Below, one piece after another: positions 6,122-12,098 of a stretch of DNA of 12,798 bases (positions are counted from its first letter, which is position 1; each line of letters opens with the position of its first letter). The translations under genes were made by a program, and so were the position numbers. A model generated the notes under the pieces. It made no database searches and was not told where the DNA came from. It saw only the letters and a program-made list of their open reading frames with translations. The DNA comes from an uncultured Gemmatimonadales bacterium (GTDB lineage Bacteria > Gemmatimonadota > Gemmatimonadetes > Longimicrobiales > Gaopeijiaceae): positions 1-12,798 of the forward strand of contig CALJKZ010000182.1 in the NCBI GenBank assembly GCA_937983085.1. Reading direction: 5' to 3'.

Positions 6122-7539
6122 GAAAGGAGGTAGTCGCTGACCCGGATCCCGTACTTCTGGGGATCCGTCGTCTTGATGATCTGATGGACGGCCTTGCCCG
6201 ACGCGTCGGCCTGCGCGAGGTCGACGGTCTTGGGCTCGGGAAGGGGCAGCCCCATGGGGTCGGAAATGACGCGGACCTTGGGCCGGTGAAGAAGATCGGG
6301 GTCCGGGTTCACCTGCGAGACCACCGCGAGTTCGTGGGTATCGAGAATGACAAGCGTCCCCACCGGATAGACCCCGGTAGCCGAGATGAGGACCTTCACG
6401 ATGAGCGGATCGAGGCCCCGCTTCGGGTTGTCCCGCATCTCCTGGAGGACAGCGTCGGGCGGCCACGGCTCGTACTGGTAGCTGCGCACGGACGTCCCGG
6501 CGTCGAACGAGTCGGCCACGGCGCAGATCCGCGAAAAGAGGCTGATCTGGCGATCCCGCTTGTTCGGGGGATACCCCGTGAGATCCGTCTTCATGTGGTG
6601 CTCGTACGCCATGAGCATCTGACGGTACGGCATGTCGGTGAAGCCGTGCATCTCGAAGAGGAGGAGCAGTCCTTCGGTGGGATGGCTCTGCAGGAGGGAC
6701 CACTCCTCGTCGGTGAGGCTGCCGCTCTTGTTGATGAGCTCCGACGGGAGCCGCTGCTTGCCGATGTCGTGGAAGAGGGCGCCGAGACCGAGTTCGTACA
6801 GTTGCATCCGGTCGAGACCGAGACGCTGCCCGATGATGACGCTGAAGATCGAGACGTTCACCGAATGGGTGAACGTGTACTCGTCGAAGTCGCGTAGCGT
6901 CGTCATGGTGACCATGGACGACTCGTTGCTCAGGACTTGATCCACGATGCCCTGTACCGCCCGCTTCACCTTGCGGACGTTCACGGCCTTTCCGATCCGC
7001 ATGTCGCCCATGACCTCCTGGGCGACCTTCACGGATTGGGCGTACGTACGCTTGGCCGCCGTGATGGCCTCCTCGTCGTCCTGGGGCTCCTCCACCTCGG
7101 TGGCCGGCCGGATGGAGATGTGCTCCACCGGCGCGTCGGCGAAGCGCTCGGCGAAGACTCCGTACGGGTCGTCCTCGCCAGCGGGCCGCAGGAGCATGGA
7201 GATGAACGGCGCCCACTCCGAGCGCTGGACGCCATGGACGATTTCGACGGCGCCGATGCCGTGTCCCGACAGGGCGCCCGCGAAGGCTCCGAAGGTCGAG
7301 AAGTTGGTGAGATCGAGTCGTAGGCGGGTCTCGTTGAGGAAGAAGAAGTCCCCGACCACGCGGATCTCGGCCGAGCCCTCGACCTGGACGATCCCGTCGA
7401 CGATGCGGTGGAGCTCGGTGAGGGCCTGCTGCACCGTCTCGTTCTCCACAGGATAGAGCTTGAGCGCGCTCTGGGCCCCGAAGAGCGCCGTGAGCAGCTT
7501 TCGGCCCAACTCCTGATAGTTCAGGGTGCTCTCGCTCAT
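6118..7539 (-). CDS. HD-GYP-domain protein with a new-looking N-terminal domain, inside the trp operon
   Basis: 473 residues, no membrane segment or signal peptide, so probably cytoplasmic. Residues ~10-140 form an N-terminal domain (ALKLYPVENETV, then VVGDFFFLNETRL, then GIGAVEIVHGVQ) that resembles the N-terminus of the HEAT protein next door. Residues ~215-360 are an HD-GYP domain, the family of cyclic-di-GMP phosphodiesterases. Metal-site residues are present: His225, His257-Asp258 (FHDIGK), His286 (QSHPTEG), His314-His315 and Asp343 (ADSFDA). The signature reads HHMKTDLTGYP; the usual form is HHExxDGxGYP, so the Glu and the Gly after Asp are changed while GYP is kept. Catalysis is therefore plausible but uncertain. 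The ATG at 7539 follows the TAG of the HEAT gene with no gap. A degradative or a sensing role is possible. Confidence 0.88.
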   Translation of the reverse strand: MSESTLNYQELGRKLLTALFGAQSALKLYPVENETVQQALTELHRIVDGIVQVEGSAEIRVVGDFFFLNETRLRLDLTNFSTFGAFAGALSGHGIGAVEIVHGVQRSEWAPFISMLLRPAGEDDPYGVFAERFADAPVEHISIRPATEVEEPQDDEEAITAAKRTYAQSVKVAQEVMGDMRIGKAVNVRKVKRAVQGIVDQVLSNESSMVTMTTLRDFDEYTFTHSVNVSIFSVIIGQRLGLDRMQLYELGLGALFHDIGKQRLPSELINKSGSLTDEEWSLLQSHPTEGLLLLFEMHGFTDMPYRQMLMAYEHHMKTDLTGYPPNKRDRQISLFSRICAVADSFDAGTSVRSYQYEPWPPDAVLQEMRDNPKRGLDPLIVKVLISATGVYPVGTLVILDTHELAVVSQVNPDPDLLHRPKVRVISDPMGLPLPEPKTVDLAQADASGKAVHQIIKTTDPQKYGIRVSDYLLS

Positions 7540-9279
7540 CTATCCGTCCTCCCGGAGCGCCCGGTTGACGTTGCTACGGACCACCGGGTCCTCGTCCTGG
7601 GTGGCTCGCTCGAGGGCCGCCCTGGCTTCCGGCGTCGCCACGCACCCCAGGCCCAGAGCTGCAGCGGCTCGGATCTCGGTGGACTCCTTCTTCCCCAGGA
7701 GACCGCCTTTTCCGTTGAGCAGCGAGTCGAGGAGGCGGATGCCGTCCTCTCCCGCCACCGTCCCGTACGCCTCGAAGACGGCGACCTTCTCCGAGATGTC
7801 GGCGGCGCGGATCTTCTTTCCGCCGATGATGGCGGCGAGGGTGGCCGCCGCTGGCGGATACCGGATCTCCGCGAGGGCCCGCGCCGCCGCGATCCGCACG
7901 TCCCGCTCCTCGTCCTGGAGACGACCTTCCAAGCCGGAGGCGACGGTCGACGCCTTGAGCACGGTGGCGGCCTCGATGGCGGCCAGCCGCACGGCGGGGT
8001 CGGCATGATCGAAGAGCCTGGCCATGGCAGGGCCGGCCTCCGAGATCTTCATCTCGGCGGCGAGCTTCGCGGCCGCGGCGGCCACCAGCGGATCGTCCTG
8101 TTCCAGGAGGGCGACGAGGGATTTCTGGTTCTGCGCGGCGATGCCCTGCACCGCCTTCCGCAGCACGGCCTGCAACTCCTTGTGCTCGACGATCTCCGAC
8201 TCCCGTAGGAGCGGCGCCAGGGCCGTACCGCGCAGGAACTGGAGAAAGCCCGCGAGCTGATTCGGCGAAGCCCGAATCGTCCCGCCGTAGAGCGCCTGCA
8301 TGAGCTCCTCGATGGCCTCCACCGAACTGATGCCGTCGAGGATCTGACGCGATTCGACCAGGCGCTGCTCGTCGAACATCCCGTCGATCTGCTCGAGTCG
8401 GCGGAGCTCGCGGAGAACGTTGGTCGCGGCCACCAGCTTGCCCCGACTCAGGAAGTTGGGGAGGAGGGTCTCCAGGATGCCCAGGATCTCGGACTGGCGT
8501 TCGCGGTTGTCCGGCTCCTCCAGCCGGTCGAAGAGCGCCTTGAGGACGTCCGACCGGGTGTCCCGGGCCATCTCAGCCTCGAGCTCGCCCCGGAGATGCT
8601 CCATCTCCCGGGCATCCAGGACGTAGAGCGTCGGATTGAAGTCGTCCTGCTGGACGGTCTGGGGCGAGTCGGGCGCCGCCTCTGCACCCCCGCCCGCCTC
8701 CTGCGCCGCGATCTCCTCGTCCTCGGCCTCCAACGCGGCCTGGAGTTCGGCGCCGGTGTTGCCCGCGCCCACGCCAGGAAGCTCCACTCCTTCCGCCAGG
8801 AGGTCGACGTACTGGTACTGGAAGTACACCATCTCCGCTTCCCACAGCACCGTCAGGAGATCGTCGCCTTCGGGGACGAGCTTTCGGGCCTTTTGCAGCA
8901 CGCCGAGGAAGGTGTCCAGCTCTTCGGACTCGATTCCCGGAAGGAACGTCACCTCCCGGACCCCGTCCTTGAAGAAGAGGAAGGCCAGGGAATCGTTCCT
9001 GGACTCGGAGTGGTAGACCTCGGATCCGCCAAGGTAGATCCGGTCCTCGTCCATGGTGACGGTGAGGGTGTCGAGCTCCTGCCAGAGGGCCTTGAGCTCA
9101 CCGCGCAGCGTTTCGACGAAGCGCTGACGGACCGGGTTGTTCTCGTCGTACAGCTGATAGGCGCGGAACGCCTTGCCCAACGTGACGAACAAGGAGCGGA
9201 CCTCGTCCACGGGCAGGCTGGACTCGTCCCAGTCCAGGCCTTCCTCGGGAATCCCCGCCGGCTCCATGGCGTCCGTCAC
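7540..9279 (-). CDS. HEAT-repeat protein with an N-terminal domain related to the adjacent HD-GYP protein
   Basis: 579 residues, no signal peptide or membrane helix. The N-terminal domain (~30-135) contains AYQLYDENNPVRQRFVETLR, DRIYLGGSEVYH and GVREVTFLPGIESEELDTFL, whose order of features mirrors the start of the neighbouring HD-GYP protein. An Ala/Glu-rich linker follows (~175-210), then a helical region (~215-360). Alpha-helical HEAT/PBS-lyase-type repeats occupy ~385-579, for example DPAVRLAAIEAATVL, ERDVRIAAARALAEI and TEIRAAAALGLG, ending EDPVVRSNVNRALRE. HEAT arrays generally act as binding scaffolds and no enzymatic motif is visible. The start is GTG at 9279; its Shine-Dalgarno sequence overlaps the trpB stop (TGAGGAG). 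An ATG four codons later is an alternative. Tight coupling to trpB and the HD-GYP gene implies co-production. The precise role is unknown. Confidence 0.85.
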   Translation of the reverse strand: MTDAMEPAGIPEEGLDWDESSLPVDEVRSLFVTLGKAFRAYQLYDENNPVRQRFVETLRGELKALWQELDTLTVTMDEDRIYLGGSEVYHSESRNDSLAFLFFKDGVREVTFLPGIESEELDTFLGVLQKARKLVPEGDDLLTVLWEAEMVYFQYQYVDLLAEGVELPGVGAGNTGAELQAALEAEDEEIAAQEAGGGAEAAPDSPQTVQQDDFNPTLYVLDAREMEHLRGELEAEMARDTRSDVLKALFDRLEEPDNRERQSEILGILETLLPNFLSRGKLVAATNVLRELRRLEQIDGMFDEQRLVESRQILDGISSVEAIEELMQALYGGTIRASPNQLAGFLQFLRGTALAPLLRESEIVEHKELQAVLRKAVQGIAAQNQKSLVALLEQDDPLVAAAAAKLAAEMKISEAGPAMARLFDHADPAVRLAAIEAATVLKASTVASGLEGRLQDEERDVRIAAARALAEIRYPPAAATLAAIIGGKKIRAADISEKVAVFEAYGTVAGEDGIRLLDSLLNGKGGLLGKKESTEIRAAAALGLGCVATPEARAALERATQDEDPVVRSNVNRALREDG

Positions 9280-9285
9280 GCGCGG

Positions 9286-9292
9286 CTCCTCA
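9286..9292 (-). promoter_or_regulatory. Shine-Dalgarno sequence of the HEAT gene overlapping the trpB stop codon
   Basis: On the minus strand TGAGGAG contains the trpB TGA stop and a GAGG core, with 6 bases to the GTG at 9279. A ribosome finishing trpB would cover this site, so the HEAT gene is probably translationally coupled to trpB. This site also decides the GTG start over the later ATG. Confidence 0.7.
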
Positions 9293-10486
9293 CAGAATGC
9301 TACCGCGTCCCTCGGTCCTGGCGACGTGCGCGACGTCCTTGTCGCCCCGCCCCGACAGACAGAGGACGACGGGACCCGGGTACGACGACCCGTGCTCCAT
9401 GACGTGAGCCAGCGCGTGAGCGGTTTCGAGCGCGGGGATGATACCCTCCAGCTCAGAGAGTCGATGGAAAGCCTTCAACGCCTCGTCGTCCGTAACGTAA
9501 GTGTAGTCCGCTCGACCCGAATCCTTTAGGAACGAGTGCTCCGGTCCGACACCCGGGTAGTCGAGCCCGGCGGAGATCGAGTGGGCTGGCGCCACCTGAC
9601 CGTCGTCATCCTGGAGAAGATAGCTGAGGGAGCCGTGGAGAACACCCGGAGATCCGGCGGCGAGGCTGGCCGAATGCCGACCGGTTTCGACGCCGTCTCC
9701 GCCCGCCTCCACCCCGACCAAACGCACCGCTTCGTCGGGCACGAAGGCGTGGAAGATCCCCATGGCGTTCGACCCGCCTCCCACGCACGCCACGACCGCA
9801 GCGGGCAACCGACCCGCCACCTCCTGGATCTGCGCCCGGGCCTCGTGCCCGATGACGGCCTGGAAGTCCCGGACCATCCGTGGGAAGGGATCCGGGCCCA
9901 CCACCGACCCGATGATGTAGTGAGTGGTCTCGACGTGGGTCACCCAGTCGCGAATGGCCTCGTTGGTAGCGTCCTTGAGGGTCTTCGTGCCCGACGACAC
10001 CGGGCGAACCTCCGCCCCGAGGAGCTCCATGCGATAGACGTTCAGCGCCTGACGCTCCACGTCCTCGGCGCCCATGTAGACCACACATTCCATGTCGAAG
10101 AGGGCGCACGCCGTCGCCGTGGCGACCCCGTGCTGACCGGCCCCGGTCTCGGCGATGATCCTCTTCTTTCCCATCCGGCGAGCCAGGAGGGCCTGGCCCA
10201 TGGTGTTGTTGATCTTGTGGGCGCCGGTGTGGTTCAGATCCTCGCGCTTGAGGTACACGGCGTCGTTGCCCACCGCCTCCCCGAACCTGCGGGCATGGTA
10301 GAGGGGGGTCGGACGTCCCACGAAGTCAGCGCTCAGCGCCGCCAGCTCCCTCTGGAATGCCGGGTCGACGCGGGCTTCCTCGTACGCGGACACGACCTCG
10401 TCCAAGGCCGTGATCAGCGTTTCGGGTACATAGCGTCCACCGAAGGCGCCGAAGCGTTGGCCGGGTGGACTGGCAGGGGAGTTCAC
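9290..10486 (-). CDS. trpB: Tryptophan synthase beta subunit
   Basis: 398 residues from the chosen GTG, the usual size of the TrpB that pairs with TrpA. It is the PLP enzyme that joins indole with serine to make tryptophan. The start region FGAFGGRYVPETL is canonical. The PLP lysine is Lys91 in EDLNHTGAHKINN. The catalytic Glu113 lies in AETGAGQHGVA. The phosphate-binding loop is VGGGSNAMGIF, and LDYPGVGPEHSFLKD follows later. An in-frame ATG at 10630 would overlap trpF by about 100 bases and add residues unlike the family, so I chose GTG at 10486. No good Shine-Dalgarno sequence precedes it, and the 46-base gap after trpF is the largest between genes of this operon. Its stop lies within the ribosome site of the HEAT gene. 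Confidence 0.96.
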   Translation of the reverse strand: MNSPASPPGQRFGAFGGRYVPETLITALDEVVSAYEEARVDPAFQRELAALSADFVGRPTPLYHARRFGEAVGNDAVYLKREDLNHTGAHKINNTMGQALLARRMGKKRIIAETGAGQHGVATATACALFDMECVVYMGAEDVERQALNVYRMELLGAEVRPVSSGTKTLKDATNEAIRDWVTHVETTHYIIGSVVGPDPFPRMVRDFQAVIGHEARAQIQEVAGRLPAAVVACVGGGSNAMGIFHAFVPDEAVRLVGVEAGGDGVETGRHSASLAAGSPGVLHGSLSYLLQDDDGQVAPAHSISAGLDYPGVGPEHSFLKDSGRADYTYVTDDEALKAFHRLSELEGIIPALETAHALAHVMEHGSSYPGPVVLCLSGRGDKDVAHVARTEGRGSIL

Positions 10487-10532
10487 GACGTGTGTGGGGG
10501 GTTCGAAGAAAGAGGAAGATCGGCTGCCGACA

Positions 10533-11201
10533 TCACGGGGTGGTGCGGGTGCCTTTTGCCGCCGCGATGAACGCCTCGACGAGTCCGGCGTCCTTCCGTC
10601 CCACGGTGCTCTCGACCCCCGACGAGACATCTACCACGTCGGGGCGGAAGCGTGCCACTGCGTCGGACACCGTGGTCGGCTGGAGTCCCCCCGCGAGGAT
10701 GAGGTCCAACGCCCCGGGGATGGCCCCTCGGACGGCTACGGGGTCCAGATCGACCACCACTCCGGCACCCCCCACGACCCCTTCCCGCCAGCCCTCGACG
10801 AGAATGCCGTCGACCTGGGGGCCGAGGGACTCCACGACCCGCTCCACATCGGCGAGGGAGCGGGCACGGACCGCCTTCCAGAGGACCCATGCGCCCCGAG
10901 ACCGGATCTCGCGCACCAGCTCCGGCCCCTCGTCCCCGTGGAGTTGCAGGACCGTGGCGTCGATGGCGGTTGCGGCTGCCTCTGCGTCCTCCGGCGAGGG
11001 ATCCACCAGGACCGCCACACGCGGGACACGGGTGCCGGCCACGACGCCCCCGGCGCTGCCTACGGGCACGCTGCGGCCGAATCCCGGCGTGAGGACCACG
11101 CCGAGAAGATCTGCACCCAGGCGTTCCGCTGACCGGGCATCTTCGTTAGTCGTGAGCCCGCAGATCTTCACGCGGAGACCGTCGCCCGGGGAGTGCGTCA
11201 C
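10533..11201 (-). CDS. trpF: Phosphoribosylanthranilate isomerase
   Basis: 222 residues, typical of TrpF, which performs the Amadori rearrangement of phosphoribosylanthranilate. The catalytic cysteine is Cys14 in VKICGLTTNEDA. LQLHGDEG and the C-terminal DVVDVSSGVES are family hallmarks. LILAGGLQPTTV is the phosphate-binding turn. At the place where most TrpF proteins carry the general-acid Asp (LLxD), this one reads ILVEGW, giving Glu136, and GGTG becomes GGAG. The start is GTG at 11201, overlapping the trpC stop by four bases (GTGA). Upstream in-frame starts, as far as 11321, would overlap trpC more deeply and lack family residues. It lies between trpC and trpB. Function is confident from overall pattern, with the Glu136 change worth noting. 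Confidence 0.94.
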   Translation of the reverse strand: MTHSPGDGLRVKICGLTTNEDARSAERLGADLLGVVLTPGFGRSVPVGSAGGVVAGTRVPRVAVLVDPSPEDAEAAATAIDATVLQLHGDEGPELVREIRSRGAWVLWKAVRARSLADVERVVESLGPQVDGILVEGWREGVVGGAGVVVDLDPVAVRGAIPGALDLILAGGLQPTTVSDAVARFRPDVVDVSSGVESTVGRKDAGLVEAFIAAAKGTRTTP

Positions 11202-12037
11202 GCTGACGTGCCGGCGTCGGCTCGCGTCCGTCGGGGGACCCCGCTCAGGCTGCGCGTGGCCTCCGAGGGATCGTCCGCACGGAGAAGCGACTCTCCTACG
11301 AGGATGGCGTCGACGCCCCACGAACCGAGGCGCGCCACGTCGTCACGGTTCCGGATCCCGCTCTCCGAGACCACCAGGACGTCGTCGGGGACGTCCTCCA
11401 ACAGACGCTCGGTGGTGGCCAGATCGGTGGTGAAGGTCGAGAGGTCCCGATTGTTGATGCCCAACAGGTGCAGGTCGAGGGCCAGGGCCCGGTGGAGCTC
11501 GTGCCTATCGTGCACCTCCACCAGCACGTCCATGCCCAGTCCCACCGCCTCCTGATGGAGACTCCGGAGGCTCGCGTCGTCGAGGATGCGGACGATGAGG
11601 AGGACGGCGTCGGCTCCCGCTGACCGTGCCTCGAGGACGTGGAGGGGATCGAGGGTGAAGTCCTTCCGGAGCCGGGGGAGCGTCGAGGCCCGCCCGATGG
11701 CCCGTAGGTCGTCGAGAGAGCCGCCGAAGTAGGGACCGTCGGTGAGTACCGACAGAGCTGAAGCACCGGCGCCCTCGTAGCCACGGACCAGCTCCTCCGG
11801 CACGAGATCGGGCCGGATCTCCCCCGCGCCGGGAGAGCGGCGCTTGCACTCGGCGATGAGGGAGACGGTGCCTCCCGAGCCGAGAGCGTCGGCAAAACCT
11901 CGAGGCGGGGGCGCGTCGCCCACCGCGGCTTCGAGTTCAGCCCGGCGCCCCTCCAACTCGCGCAACTCCTCGGTCTTTGTCTGGACGATCTGCGCGAGGA
12001 TCCCTGGAAGGGCCGCGTGTCCTTGCGTTTCGGTCAA
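11198..12037 (-). CDS. trpC: Indole-3-glycerol phosphate synthase
   Basis: 279 residues from a TTG start. This is the TIM-barrel enzyme that closes the indole ring. The N-terminal helix ALPGILAQIVQTKTEELREL is the usual front of the family. Catalytic Glu63 and Lys65 are in LIAECKRRSP, and Lys125 in RLRKDFTLDP. VLVEVHD, GINNRDLSTF and VVSESGI complete the active-site set, and DAILVGESLLRADDP the phosphate site. The nearest upstream ATG (12112) would cross the lexA start and ribosome site and read through AT-richer non-coding sequence. The TTG at 12037 is the only common start codon that keeps the first helix. AAGG lies 11 bases upstream, a poor Shine-Dalgarno spacing. This start lies inside the duplicated TTCGG box shared with lexA. 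It is the first gene of the local trp operon; trpE, trpG and trpD are not in the window. Confidence 0.93.
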   Translation of the reverse strand: MTETQGHAALPGILAQIVQTKTEELRELEGRRAELEAAVGDAPPPRGFADALGSGGTVSLIAECKRRSPGAGEIRPDLVPEELVRGYEGAGASALSVLTDGPYFGGSLDDLRAIGRASTLPRLRKDFTLDPLHVLEARSAGADAVLLIVRILDDASLRSLHQEAVGLGMDVLVEVHDRHELHRALALDLHLLGINNRDLSTFTTDLATTERLLEDVPDDVLVVSESGIRNRDDVARLGSWGVDAILVGESLLRADDPSEATRSLSGVPRRTRADAGTSA

Positions 12038-12051
12038 CGTTCGGGTAACCT
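12023..12051 (+). promoter_or_regulatory. Candidate lexA promoter
   Basis: TTGCGT (12023-12028) and TAACCT (12046-12051) are separated by exactly 17 bases on the plus strand. Each element is only a partial match to consensus. The first TTCGG box fills the spacer and the second covers the predicted start of transcription near 12058, the layout expected of a repressed promoter. It would give a leader of about 40 bases before the lexA ATG. Confidence 0.45.
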
Positions 12052-12072
12052 TACTTCGGTTCTTATTCGGGT
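12029..12072 (+). promoter_or_regulatory. Duplicated direct-repeat operator TTCGGT-N5-TTCGGGT, probable LexA box
   Basis: Two copies are identical at all 13 defined positions: 12029-12046 (spacer CAACG) and 12055-12072 (spacer TCTTA), offset by 26 bases. The four TTCGG units start at 12029, 12040, 12055 and 12066. Within a copy the half-sites repeat directly every 11 bases, one helical turn. Between copies is the imperfect palindrome GTAA-CC-TTAC. LexA proteins of Alphaproteobacteria bind direct repeats (GTTC-N7-GTTC) with the same 11-base period, so a direct-repeat LexA site is precedented. The assignment to LexA is inferred from position upstream of lexA. Confidence 0.6.
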
Positions 12073-12098
12073 TCCCCACCGCACGCAGGGAGGGCTCC

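Noticed and set aside
6122..6132. Perfect AAAGGAGGT Shine-Dalgarno sequence on the plus strand; its complement matches the 16S rRNA 3' end just before the trpA start
   Set aside because: No start codon follows at a usable distance on the plus strand. On the minus strand it simply encodes the last codons of the HD-GYP protein (YLLS). Treated as coincidence.
5339..7216. A 625-codon minus-strand open frame spanning trpA and much of the HD-GYP gene
   Set aside because: Only the trpA part (to 6121) has family residues. The rest is an Arg/Gly/Pro-rich out-of-frame reading of the HD-GYP gene, common in GC-rich DNA, not a fusion.
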